Origin: Sarcophilus harrisii
Lineage: Eukaryota > Chordata > Mammalia > Dasyuromorphia > Dasyuridae
NCBI RefSeq assembly: GCF_902635505.1
Contig: NC_045430.1
Location: forward strand, 274,408,681-274,472,680
DNA: 64,000 nucleotides
Direction: 5' to 3'
Position 1 is the first letter of the stretch, and every line of letters starts with the position of its first letter. Below the pieces are notes generated by a model that did not search any database, was not told the DNA's origin, and saw nothing but the letters and a program-made list of their open reading frames with translations. A program made the position numbers and the translations under genes. Positions 9,121 to 18,229 of this stretch are shown one piece after another.

Positions 9121-9522
9121 TTATTGCCATTTATGCATTCTCCTCAAGTCTCCTCAGAATGAAACACAAAACAAGTGCCCCTCTGCTTGCCTTCCACTGT
9201 CCACTGTGTCCAGCACAAGCCTGTTGTCAATGTCTCTTGACTGCTCTAGGTAATCACCCTGCCTGAGTATTCTTCCACCTACATACAGTGACCACATTGA
9301 GTAGGAGATTGAGATTGGAGGCAGGAAGACCAGATTCCAATCATCCCTCTGACAGTAATTGTCGTGGTGAATCACATACATGATAGATTAGGGGTAGGGA
9401 AGGGACACAAGAGGCTACCTGATCCAGCTTCTCTTCTTTCTCCTCCCCTTCCTCCTCCTCCTTTTCTTTTCTTTCCATTCTTTCTTAGGAGAAATAAATG
9501 GATCCTAAAAATGATGATCTCT
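9121..9522. other. Unassigned with pyrimidine-rich tract
   Basis: No family recognised. Positions about 9430-9485 are an almost pure C/T tract. It lies immediately before the left arm of the first inverted repeat. Confidence 0.4.
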
Positions 9523-9655
9523 GATATTCCACAAAGTGTAGAATTGTTGCTATGCTGATCCCCAAAGACACCTTTTAGGCAGAAAGAGAATATTCATTTC
9601 ACAGCTAATTCAATCCATTTCTCAACGTCCCTGATCAATCACTTCCCTTTCATCC
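9523..9655 (+). repeat. Inverted repeat 1, left arm
   Basis: This arm pairs with the reverse complement of 10482-10618. It opens TTCCACAAAGTGTAGAATT and closes CTGATCAATCACTTCCC. By eye the two alignable blocks agree at about 87% (47 bp, all differences transitions) and 92% (64 bp). They are separated by a poorly aligned 18-21 bp stretch. I recognise no known repeat family in the arms. Confidence 0.9.
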
Positions 9656-10481
9656 CAGCCAGCTTCAGTAATTACAGAAGGATATTTTTTGGATTCTCGC
9701 CTTCAAACTCAAATTACTTTTGGTGGCTCTTAAAGGACAATCCTACTGGGACTCAAACAGGTGACCTAGAACAGAAATTGCTCAAAATCCATTACCAATT
9801 TTCGGAGTCGTCAAATCTCCTTGAGTAGACCGGTGCTCATTGGTTTCAACCATGTGTTTGGAGCGGTCTAATGTTTCTGTGAGTAGGACCTGTGCCCTTT
9901 TACTACAATTGTCTGTTTCCTTTAATTACATCACTGAAAAATGTTTTGCTACATCTGCCCTAAGAGAAGTTAATGGATGTTTCAGAATCTGCTTTTCAAT
10001 TATTTAAGGTACCAATTTCTTGACCTCAACACTTGTTTTTTTAGCAGGATACTTGCTTCCTAACATTCTTTCCAGACCCTAAAATAATGATGACACAAAG
10101 TATATAATGGCTGACGTTTCCATAGCATTTCAAGTCCTTTTGGAGTCTCAGTCATCTTTGGAATTGGGTCCTACAGGGCTCTGAAGCATATGGAGAAGTG
10201 AATGAAGCTATCCATTTCTCAATCACCATATACCGGAGGCAAAATTCAGATCTGGCTCTTGAATTCAGGTCAACACTCTGGACCTTTCAATGCCATGTCC
10301 TCTGGCTCCAGACTCAAGGCTCTGAATTGTGAATGTCTCAGAAGACAGGAGAAGAGATCATCCCAACCAGCTAGACCCAAACCACCTAGAGAGGCAGACT
10401 GTCTAAAAATAGGGTGAGGATGATTGAGAAACAAGTCATTGGCCCAACGGATTGGCCCAATGCAGTAGAGACTGTGGAGTG
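9656..10481. other. Spacer between the arms of inverted repeat 1
   Basis: About 826 bp. No clear repeat is seen, apart from a weak CORE-SINE-like stretch on the minus strand at about 10240-10330. A 131-codon minus frame (10270-10665) reads across the spacer and right arm and resembles no known protein. Confidence 0.5.
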
Positions 10482-10618
10482 GAGGGAGGAAAGGGAAGTG
10501 ATTGATCAGGAACTTTGAGAAATGGATCCAATTAGCTGTAAAATGAATATTCTTTTTTTTGTTGTTGTTCAGTCTCTTTGAGGTCAGTACAGCAATAATT
10601 CTACACTTTGTGGAATAC
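10482..10618 (-). repeat. Inverted repeat 1, right arm
   Basis: The reverse complement matches the left arm at 9523-9655. Between its two matching blocks it carries a T-rich GTTGTTGTTCAGTC stretch that looks like a scrap of RTE-SINE tail and is absent from the left arm. Confidence 0.9.
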
Positions 10619-10859
10619 CAAAATATAAGTATCAGAAATGTAGAAATAAAACCAGGCAGGGCCATAGGGAAGCAAAGGTCAAGATGGGGAAGAATGCCAG
10701 GCTGGGATTTAAGAATTGAACATGACTTGGCATGGGTGAGCAGAGTTGGGTGGTGGTGGGAGAACTGGGATGCCCTTCTGAGCTTGACACACTGTGGGTC
10801 CTTATTAGCATGCTCTGTCCCCTCATCATCTTCCTACTTTGAGAGATTAATAGATTTGA

Positions 10860-11072
10860 CAGAGAAAAATAAGAGGGGGGCAGGGAGAGAGGGAAGGAGG
10901 GAAAAGGGAGGGAGAGAGAGAAGGAGAGAGAGATAGAGGAGGGAAGGAGAAGAGAGTGAGAAAAGAGAGAGAGAAAAGAGACAAATAGTGACAGAAAGAA
11001 AGAGAGAATAAGATGGGCGAGAGAGGAGAAAGAAGAGACTAGGGAAAAGGGAGAGGAAAGAGAGTAACAGAG
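10860..11072. repeat. (GA)-rich purine tract
   Basis: About 210 bp of almost uninterrupted purines on the plus strand (GAGA, GGAA, AAAG mixtures). It includes the 50-bp block shared with 7135-7185. The long minus-strand frames here (169 and 101 codons, Ser/Leu/Phe-rich) are translations of this tract and not genes. Confidence 0.95.
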
Positions 11073-11074
11073 AG

Positions 11075-11225
11075 ATAGCAAAGTGCCTTCTCTGTGCCAA
11101 ATTCTGGGAAAACAAAAAGAAGCAAAAGGTAATCCCCACATTTAAGGAGTTTACAATCTAATGGGGAAAGACAACATTCAAACAGATATATAAAAAGAGG
11201 GCTATATACTGGAAAAATAAATTAA
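11075..11225 (-). mobile_element. L2 3'-end fragment
   Basis: The plus strand shows the reverse of the L2 tail: AAAGTGCCTTCTCTGTGCC, AACAAAAAGAAGC, TTTAAGGAGTTTACAATC and TAATGGGGAAAGACAACA. The terminal ATTTATTAAG part is missing, replaced or overrun by the GA tract. Following sequence to about 11290 (GAAGGCTTCCTGG, TTGGAGAAGTTGGACCTTG) may continue the same L2. Confidence 0.8.
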
Positions 11226-11480
11226 CAGATGAAGGGCTGTGGAATTAAGAGCAGTTGGAGAAGGCTTCCTGGGGAAGATCAGATTGGAGAAGTTGGACCT
11301 TGGGGTATATACAGAAGTGAGCTGAGGAAGAGAACAAACTGCTTTGGGCCTCCAGATAGGGGCCAATCAATCCAAAAGACATGGGATGGAGGAGCAGGTA
11401 GGTGTTCCTCTATTCTTGGAAGTCCAAGTATCTGGAGCTGCAAATAGTAGACTTCTGAGAATATCTAATCTGCCCACTTT
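11226..11480. other. Unassigned, possibly L2-derived
   Basis: It may be the continuation of the reverse L2 copy from 11075, but similarity fades. Two short plus frames (72 and 60 codons) have no recognisable product. Confidence 0.4.
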
Positions 11481-11484
11481 AAGA

Positions 11485-11640
11485 TATAGATCGAAAACCT
11501 TCCTCTGTCACTTGCTACCTGGGTGACATTGGACAAATCATTTCATCTCATCTTGCACTAAACGTTTCCTCATCCAGAATATGAGACTCTGTGACCTCTG
11601 AAGCTCCCACCAGCCCTCAGGCTCTGATCCTATGTTGCAG
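11485..11640 (+). mobile_element. CORE-SINE, short Mar1 variant
   Basis: The core is recognisable: CTGGGTGACATTGGACAAAT, TTTCATCTC, GTTTCCTCATC, then TCTGTGACCTCTGAAGCTCC near the end. The 5' head is poorly preserved. Confidence 0.65.
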
Positions 11641-12005
11641 AAGGAATTCTGGGCCAGGGGTGGGCTGGGCTGGATGGCTCTAAGATTCTCTGACGCCGCA
11701 CATCGGCCATTACAGCAAGAAAGACATCGATGTTCCAGTTAGCATTGGAAGAATTTATGTCACAAGTGGAGAAACATTAAAACATTATTGAAAATGCCAG
11801 GCTGATGTTCTTCTTAAATAAAGGATAGAATGAGCTGATGGACACTTCCAAGCTTTCTGTCTCTCTCTTCTCTCCCAGCCTTTGGCTGTTTGTCTCTGGG
11901 TCTGTCTGTCTCCTAGAACTGGGGTCAGCTTGCTTGCCATGTCTGGATAGCTTAATTTTCTAATTCAAGGATTCTGTGAAGCTGATGTCCTGGATTTTGG
12001 GCATA
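11641..12005. other. Unassigned non-coding sequence
   Basis: No repeat or exon recognised. It contains a short TCTC/TGTCTGTCTCC pyrimidine stretch near 11856-11915. Confidence 0.4.
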
Positions 12006-12009
12006 TAAC

Positions 12010-12240
12010 ACATCTGAGACTGAAGAAATCTGGTTTGCTGCCTGCTTCTGCCACTGACTCACTGAATCATCTATAAAATAATTATAACCATTTCTTATTC
12101 CCCCTCCTGCTTCACTCTCCCCCTCCCCCCGGGATTTGGCTGGAATTAATTACATTATGCTTGTAAAGTACTTGGAGCCGCTTGGAGAAAGAAACTTAAT
12201 ACATTTAAGGCAGTGCAGTTATATTTTTTTCAGAGACTGG
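12010..12240 (+). mobile_element. Diverged Mar1-type CORE-SINE
   Basis: Core remnants (GCTTCTGCCACTGACTCACT, AAAATAATTATAACC) are followed by a 3' segment with TTGTAAAGTACTTGGAG and AAACTTAATACATTTAAGG. This matches the layout of the Mar1 3' half. The head is lost. Confidence 0.5.
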
Positions 12241-12444
12241 AAGAGCTGGTTAGTAAAAAACAAATTCTCATTAGCAAAGTGTAGTTTCTTTTGACTTTAG
12301 GCGGTTCCTTGTCTGTTTTTCTCATTCATCCTCCTGTGTTCTGGGAGTAAACATCTCCATTGTTTAAAAAAGTTCTCTCAGGAAGAGATCAACATCCCCA
12401 AGAACTTTGCTCCTCACCCCACTAAAACACAAAACTGAACTTGA

Positions 12445-12965
12445 GTCTTTGGGTTCTTGCCAGATTAAGTGAAGGAGAAAGGGAATTTTAAAAGTAACCA
12501 CCATTTTGGGAATATAGAATTATATTCTCTAGTATTTCATTTTTCCAAATACACGAAAAGATAGTTTTCAAGATTCATTTTTGTAAAACTTTGTGTGGCA
12601 ATTTTTTCTCCCTCCCTCCTTTATCTCCCCAAGATAACAAGCAATCCGATATAGGTTAAATACTCACAATTCTTTTAAATATAATAGAATTTGTAAAAAA
12701 AAATTACCCAGGCATGGGTTCTATCAATACAAAGTTATAATTATAAAAAAAATAAATAGAATAGAATTATATTCTGAAGGGAGGTCAGTCCTGCCGATAA
12801 AAAAATTAGACTCTTGGGAAATTCAATGTAGTGAAGGGAAAAACCCCAAGCTATTTCAAAAGAAAGAGACAGAGTTCTTAGGGAATAAATCCTCTATCAA
12901 GAAATCATGCTTCCTGAATTCAGGCAGTCAATCTATAATCATCTATTAAGTACCTACTATGTCTG
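12445..12965 (+). repeat. Inverted repeat 2, left arm (carries an L1 insertion)
   Basis: With the L1 piece at 12529-12760 removed, this arm pairs with the reverse complement of 13372-13760. The best block (GAAGGGAGGTCAGTCCTGCC onward) agrees at close to 88% by eye. Similarity extends outward to TTCTTGCCAG at about 12455 and inward into an L2 tail (TATTAAGTACCTACTATGT, 12945-12963). The arm is old and lacks the SINE found in its partner. Confidence 0.85.
12529..12760 (-). mobile_element. L1 3'-end fragment inside inverted-repeat arm
   Basis: Flanked by a perfect 15-bp duplication, ATAGAATTATATTCT, at 12514-12528 and 12761-12775. The plus strand shows the reversed L1 3' UTR (TTTTTCCAAATACACG, AAAACTTTGTGTGGCAATT, GATAACAAGCAATCCGATAT). 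The partner arm has a single uninterrupted copy of the target, so it preserves the empty site. Confidence 0.9.
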
Positions 12966-13371
12966 TTCTGAAATCTGGCACGGTCCACCCATCCCTTCCC
13001 CTTTGGAAATAACAGTTCACCCGCCTTTGGGGTGATCCTCAAACTTAAATTGTTTGAAAACTGCAGGTTTTTGAGCTTGAAGTCATCTCTGTATCATCTT
13101 CAGAGGGACATTGATGATTAAAAAAAAGATGTACTGTTACTCCACAAAAAAGCTAGGGGTCATTAAAAACACTGTGCAATTTCCCCAGAGCCATCCACGC
13201 CATTCTCTTCCTCCTATTCAATTCTGGACTCAGATAATTGTTCTGCTGCCAGCAGTTTTAGTTTGTAACCCTGAAGATAATCAGTTGCTTGGGGAGTGCC
13301 CAGTATGCTCCTACACCATAACTCATCCTTATTTACAAATCTCTTGCTGCCTTCTTCAGAGCTCAGCACAG
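12966..13371. other. Loop of inverted repeat 2
   Basis: About 400 bp of unassigned sequence lies between the arms. A 141-codon plus frame (13111-13536) crosses it but runs into an L2 tail and a SINE, so it is a chance frame. Confidence 0.5.
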
Positions 13372-13760
13372 TGTTTGGTACATAATAGGTGCTTAATAAA
13401 TGCTTATTTATTGACTGAATTGCTTGCTTTCCTTTTTTTTTTCCCTGAGGCAATTGGGATTAAGTTATTTGCCCAGAGTCACACAGCTAGGAAGTATTAC
13501 ATGTCTGAGGTCACATTTGAACTCAGGTCCTCCTGACTTCAGGAGTCTATCAAGAAAGATGCATTTTAAAGATTTAATCCTGGCTCTTTCTTTTGAGAAG
13601 CTTCGGGTCTTCTCCTTCACTAAAGTATATTTCACAGGAGTCTAATTTTTGTATTGGCAGGACTGACTTCCCTTCAGAATAGAATTCTATATTCCCAAAC
13701 TCGGTACTTAGACTTTTAAAATTCCTGCCTTCCCTTGCTCAGGCTGGCAAAAATCCAAAA
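13372..13760 (-). repeat. Inverted repeat 2, right arm (carries a SINE)
   Basis: The reverse complement matches 12445-12965. It starts inside an L2 tail (ATAGGTGCTTAATAAATGC), is interrupted by a WSINE1-like SINE at 13432-13545, then continues through TCTATCAAGAAAG to GGCAGGACTGACTTCCC and GGCTGGCAAAAATCC. It lacks the L1 fragment of the left arm. Confidence 0.85.
13432..13545 (-). mobile_element. A-tailed SINE (WSINE1-like), 5' truncated
   Basis: The plus strand shows the T-run, then CCTGAGGCAATTGGGATTAA, CAGAGTCACACAGCTAGGAA, GTCTGAGGTCACATTTGAAC and CCTCCTGACTTCAGGA. The element stops before the GCTGGTGCTCT head. It sits in the right arm of inverted repeat 2 and is absent from the left arm. 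Confidence 0.9.
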
Positions 13761-14175
13761 AGCCATTGCTGTTTCCTCTTCAAAAGAGGAAGCCTCAGGA
13801 CCTAATTCCCTTTTCTGTTATCCTCTCCTTCCCCCTCTTCTTGTCTTAACCTCATGCTCTCTTCTCAGTGTTTTGCCCACCTGGTGGGATGCTGTTCAAC
13901 AACCCTTTGAGCTATTGAGCCAGCACTTGCTGACTTAAACAGCTTCAAACTGGTTTCTTTCAAATATAAACCCCAAAGCTTTAAAAGCAGGTCAGTGGTT
14001 CCATTTGCCCCATTTTGTTATGAGTTGAGGCCTGAACTGTCAATTCTTAAAGGATTCTATTTTGTAAAGTATTGGACCATACTTTGCTGGAGTTCTAGTA
14101 GCATTAACTGCAAAAAGACAAAAATAAGGGAATCAAATTTGTCTGTTAATGATTTGAACATATATTGTTAGTTTG
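13761..14175. other. Unassigned non-coding sequence
   Basis: No repeat or exon recognised. A 67-codon plus frame (13735-13938) starts inside the inverted-repeat arm and has no known product. Confidence 0.4.
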
Positions 14176-14179
14176 ATTT

Positions 14180-14465
14180 GGAGACTGTTTTCCTCTCCAA
14201 GCTGATAGGTCACTCATGGGCCTGATCCCACTGCTGGTCGGAATAAAAGCTCTGATGTACTCTGTTTCCAACCTGGGAGGGCTCCCTCTCCTCAGACAGC
14301 CCGGTATCCCCTAACTCCTATGGGGCCCGCCATATTGGCGCCAGACTTAATGTGCACACACATTGGGTTTCAGCCCTACTGAAGCTCAGAACTCCCGATC
14401 CCGAGTGATACACCAGCCTCAGGCTCCCTGGCAGCAGGATTTACAGGTGTGTCCCTCCACATGGG
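14180..14465 (-). pseudogene. RN7SL: 7SL (SRP) RNA pseudogene
   Basis: The minus strand aligns by eye to most of the roughly 300-nt signal recognition particle RNA. The 5' Alu domain gives ACCTGTAAATCCTGC and GAGCCTGAGGCTGG. The S domain gives GGGAGTTCTGAGCTTCAGTA, GCCAATATGGC, CCAGGTTGGAAACAGAG and CAGCAGTGGGATCAGGCC. Many substitutions sit in stems and the 3' A-tail is not clear, so it is a dead retrocopy. ATATTGTT flanks both sides, perhaps a remnant target duplication. 7SL-derived SINEs are known from primates and rodents and not from marsupials, so a single retrocopy is likelier than a SINE. Confidence 0.9.
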
Positions 14466-14645
14466 ATATTGTTTTTTTTTACGGATGCGTATCATGGAAT
14501 ACGGCAATTCCTGAAGAATGAGAATTAATGGTTACACAAAAGAAGTGGAGAGGTAGGGGTGAACAAGCTGAGACACATTTCAAATAAGGAATTACGCAAG
14601 CAGTGTGGAATAAGGGGTATCTCCAAAACAACACAGGAATGAAAA
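14466..14645. other. Unassigned spacer
   Basis: Short stretch between the 7SL pseudogene and a CORE-SINE. Nothing is recognised apart from a T-run at 14471-14480. Confidence 0.4.
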
Positions 14646-14649
14646 ACAA

Positions 14650-14822
14650 GATAGGCTGTGTGTTCTATTTAGGGCACTGACCTTGGTATCACCACTGCTC
14701 CCTTGGAACCCTGGCTCTGCCACCAGTTGATGACATTAGGCAAATCTTTTACTATTTCTGGGCTACACTTTTCTGTAAAATGAGCCTCTTGGATTGGAGG
14801 AGCCTTGAGGGTTTTTCCTGCT
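14650..14822 (+). mobile_element. CORE-SINE, short Mar1 variant
   Basis: Core remnants are GGAACCCTGGCTCTGCCACC, GACATTAGGCAAATC and TCTGTAAAATGAGCCTCTTG. The ending GCCTTGAGGGTTTTTCC corresponds to the GGTCCCTTCC-type terminus. A 17-18 nt T-run follows at 14822-14839, then a small hairpin (GCCCTTA / TAAGGGC). Confidence 0.6.
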
Positions 14823-14839
14823 TTTTTTTTTTTTTTTTG

Positions 14840-16190
14840 CCCTTATTTAAGGGCAAGAGAGAACCATTGGATAATTCATATACTCCAACGGCATCATCAT
14901 AATGTCAAGGAGAAACGAGGAAGACCCCAACATTGAACAATGCCCTTTCTGTGGTGAATTTATAGGATGCGTGTCCCATGGCTATGGGAGGCTGCGGATG
15001 GGTTCAGGATTGTATCATGAAAGTAACAGTCAATTGGAGTACTCTCTGTCTCAGTGATATAATCGATGACATCATGGCTTAACTTTGAGAAGCTACTGTT
15101 GGGACCACAGGGCTGGGTCTTGCATCTACTGTCTGGGACCAGACCTTGTTCAGTTGCAGGGGAAGGAGGAGGATCCCTCCTCTACTAAGAGAGCTCCTTA
15201 CATCCTTCAGCTGGTTAACAACCACTCTCTCTGGCATCCTGAGGATGATGATAATTGTAATATTAAGGCTCCTGTCTAGGATCCCCCCCAAAGGTGGAGG
15301 GTAAGAAATGGGGTCCCCAATGCCCAGTCTGAGACAGGTATAAAACAGTCATTTATTAGGATATAACAAAATACTTTTTAAAATAAGAAAAGGAAAGGAA
15401 AGAAAGAACACATCGCCAGAATGATTAGAATAGAATTCAGCTAGTTATTACTTTATACTGTTGTCTGGGAAGCTAAAAATGTGGGTCTTAGTGAACATAA
15501 AGCCCCTTTGTACCACTGATGACCAGGATTTTCAGCTTGGCGGACAGATAACTTGGGGCAATCTTTCCAATGATTACCCCCCTCTCATTCAGAAACTTGC
15601 CTGACTGCCAACCTGCTTTTCATGCTACCACATCCAAGTGAGTGGCTTCTGAGGATAATGAGTCTGCAAATCAAAGTCCCGGACCTTTTGGATTCACAAA
15701 TCTCAGTCCCAAGGGCAAGCACAGCTCCATGGGACACGTGCTCGTGACTTCATGGGGACCAGGGAGAGTCAGAGGCAATCACCCTTCTACTGCCCAACTC
15801 TTGGACTGCAGCTCAAACTTGTCCATATGCTTCACAGCCAGAGAGAAAGAGACAGAGAAGCTCATCGATTTTTTTTCTTTATCCACTGAGTCATCAGCCT
15901 CTTTAACAGCCATGAATTAAGGGACCTGCATCTCAGAGACAGATCCCTCCAGTTCTGAGTCATTCATGGTGAGAAACCTTCCCTACTTACCATCCCAGGT
16001 TCCTTGAGGTCACCTGGAACTAGGAACATTAAATGAGCATAGTGGGGGGGGGGCAATGCTGAGAAATATTCCTCCCTTCAATAAATTCAGTTTTCCAATT
16101 CTTTAGAACTTCTTAAAGCTCTCCAGAAGAGTGTCAGCATTCCTAGATCTATTTAGCAATTAACCGAAACCCGGCAGGATACATGAAGGA
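14840..16190. other. Unassigned 1.35-kb block
   Basis: No repeat family is recognised with confidence. Frames at 15079-15291 (minus), 15085-15279 (plus) and 15642-15920 (plus, 92 codons) match no protein I know. The reverse strand near 15350 has CTAATAAATGAC and could be an old polyadenylation region of an unidentified repeat. Confidence 0.35.
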
Positions 16191-16194
16191 AGTA

Positions 16195-16305
16195 GGATGA
16201 TCCCTGCATTTGCCAGCTGTGTGACTGTGGATAAGTCATTTAAACTCTCTGGGTCTGAGTTTCCTCACTTGTAAAAACTTGGACGAGATGACCCAGCTTG
16301 GATAA
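16195..16305 (+). mobile_element. CORE-SINE fragment
   Basis: The core GCCAGCTGTGTGACTGTGGA, TAAGTCATTTAAACTCTC and GAGTTTCCTCACTTGTAAAA is clear. The head is missing, and it ends at a GACGAGATGACC terminus. Confidence 0.75.
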
Positions 16306-16429
16306 ATGATGCTTCCTTTGTCTGACATGATTCTGCAAGTGAGTAGAAGAGCTAAAAATAAGACCAAAGGCAAACATTAGCATCAGAGCATTCTGGACAC
16401 TGTCCTTACTCCCAGGAAGCTGGAAGCAT

Positions 16430-16432
<3 letters not shown>

Positions 16433-16471
<39 letters not shown>
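16433..16471. repeat. (GT)n microsatellite
   Basis: An uninterrupted GT dinucleotide run of 39 bp. The overlapping ORFs' Val/Cys and Thr/His runs are its translation. Confidence 0.99.
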
Positions 16472-16472
<1 letters not shown>

Positions 16473-16578
16473 CATTCGTTAGCCATTCTGCCATTCCATT
16501 TTTAAATGGCCCCTTGGAAGCTTCCATTTGCCGACCTACTAGTAAGTTTTTAGAGGACAAAGATTGCAATTCAGTCTT

Positions 16579-16723
16579 TTTCTTCCCCCTGAGGCAATTG
16601 GGATTAAGTGCCTTGCCCAGGGTCACACAGCTAGGAAGTGTTAGGTGTCTGAGGTCACATTTGAACTCGGATCCTCCTGATTTCAGGGCTGGTGCTCTGT
16701 CCACTGTACTAACTAGCTGCCCC
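16579..16723 (-). mobile_element. A-tailed SINE (WSINE1-like), full length
   Basis: Flanked by a perfect 14-bp duplication, TGCAATTCAGTCTT (16565-16578 and 16724-16737). The plus strand shows CCTGAGGCAATTGGGATTAA, GCCCAGGGTCACACAGCTAG, TTCAGGGCTGGTGCTCTGTC and a final CTAGCTGCCCC. Both ends and the target site are intact. Confidence 0.97.
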
Positions 16724-16894
16724 TGCAATTCAGTCTTACCCTCTGCATCCCCACCCCAGTGGTGATTGGAAGAAAGTAAACATGTAATTATACTTGCTAG
16801 ATTGAATTGCAAATAGGATGAGTGAAGACTTGAGGGGAGAAAATGGTTGTCTTATATAGGGGAAGATTTGTCTTGTGGGAAAGAAACCAGACTC

Positions 16895-17510
16895 TGTCAA
16901 GGAATTGGAACTTGAGTGGAAGCCCATCAATAGGGAATGGCTGAATAAGTTGGGGTACATGCGTGGAATAGAGTGTTACTGCTTTATAAGAAATGGTGAG
17001 TGGGCTGAGATTCAGAAAAGCCTAAAAAGACTTCTATGAACTGATGCTGAGTGAAGCGAGCAGAACCAGGAGAACATTTTACAGCAACAGCAAAGTTGTG
17101 CGATGATCATCTATAACAGACTTGGCTCTTGTCAGCAATACAGTGATCCAAGACAGTTCCAATCGACTGGGATGGAAAATGTCATCCACATCCAGAAAAA
17201 GAACGATGAAGACTGAATGCAGATTAAAATATACTATTTTCACCTTTTTTGGTTCGCTTTTTCTTTCTTGAGATTTTTTCTTTTCCTTTGATTTTTTTTT
17301 TCACCAAATGACTAATATGGAAAAAGGTTTAAAATGATTGTACATATACAATCTATACCAGATTGCTTGCTCTCTTGAGGACGGGGGAAGAAGGGAAGGA
17401 TAGGAGAAAAAAATTGGAACTCAAAATCTTATAAAAGTGAATATTGAAATCTGTCTTTACATGTAATTGGAAAAATAAACTACTATTCAGTAAAGAAAAA
17501 GAAAAAAGAG
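16895..17510 (+). mobile_element. 5'-truncated LINE-1
   Basis: Flanked by a 15-bp near-perfect duplication (AAAGAAACCAGACTC at 16880-16894, AAAGAGACCAGACTC at 17511-17525). It contains the end of ORF2 (CCCATCAATAGGGAATGGCT, GAACTGATGCTGAGTGAAG, AGCAGAACCAGGAGAAC) and the 3' UTR, ending in an A-rich tail near 17495. ORF2 is interrupted. Confidence 0.95.
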
Positions 17511-17529
17511 AAAGAGACCAGACTCCTTA

Positions 17530-17760
17530 TGTTTGACCCTAGGGGACAATGAGGAGGAAGTGAAAAGAGGCAAGTTGAAGGCTAATGGAGGGTGGAATCA
17601 GGGTTATCCCAAACTGACAGGGAGGTAGTGAGTTCCCTCATCTTGGAAGTCTTCAAGCAGAGATTGAATGAGCGAGGATTTCTTTTTCAACAAGAGTCGG
17701 ACAATATGGCAGCTATTGGCCTTTGCCGATGTTAAAGTCTATGATTCTGCAATGCTCCTC
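17530..17760 (+). mobile_element. CR1/L3 LINE 3' end
   Basis: The CR1/L3 ending is readable: GAGGTAGTGAGTTCCCTCAT, TTGGAAGTCTTCAAGCAGAG, ATTGAATGA, and a terminal GTCTATGATTCTGC corresponding to the (ATTCTGTG)-type 3' repeat. No target duplication is expected for CR1 and none is seen. Confidence 0.8.
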
Positions 17761-18225
17761 CCCTTTTCATGTAAGGGTCTTTCAGCTATATGAAGAAATC
17801 TTCCATGGCCCCATAAGCGATCTTTCTTTCAAGCTAAAATACTCTTTTCTTTCTTTCCAAGTTCCCACCTAACATGAGGCAAGTATGTTCAATTTGACAC
17901 CCTTGCCCCTGTCTGCCCCTCTTCCATCTCCCCAGTGTGCCCAGCTGAAGTGCCTTGGAGGCTAGATATCTCAGTAACCGCAGAGGGGGTCCTCTCAAAT
18001 GGGGAGATTAACACCATTACTTATTCCTAAACCCATTTTCTTCAACACTGTTTAATGACTTGATCTGGCATGGTGGGGAACTGATTCAATGGCTTGGCCT
18101 TTTATTGGGCAATTTGTCACTTTGTTCATTATTTTCATATCATGTTTGGGAACTAGTCACAAACTACACTCTGAGGTGATGGGTCAGATGGCTTGTGTGG
18201 AAATGTCTGACATGTTTGGCCTCAG
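17761..18225. other. Unassigned non-coding sequence
   Basis: No repeat or exon recognised. A plus frame that begins at 18089 continues into the L2 below, so its first part is chance. Confidence 0.4.
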
Positions 18226-18229
18226 GGTG

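Noticed and set aside
10632-11141. 169- and 101-codon Ser/Leu/Phe-rich ORFs (minus)
   Set aside because: Translations of the GA-rich tract and adjoining L2; no start context or homology.
14180-14465. LTR with AATAAAAGCT signal and a TTGGCGCC primer-binding-like word
   Set aside because: The reverse complement aligns along most of 7SL RNA, which explains both words.
14840-14860. Short hairpin GCCCTTA / TAAGGGC after a T-run
   Set aside because: A 7-bp stem with a 2-nt loop is expected by chance in 64 kb, and its terminator-like look has no meaning in a vertebrate Pol II context.
15090-15990. Possible LTR fossil on the minus strand (AATAAA-like signal near 15350)
   Set aside because: No terminal TG...CA pair, paired LTR, primer-binding site or target duplication could be fixed, and no gag, pol or env similarity was seen. 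It is left unassigned.
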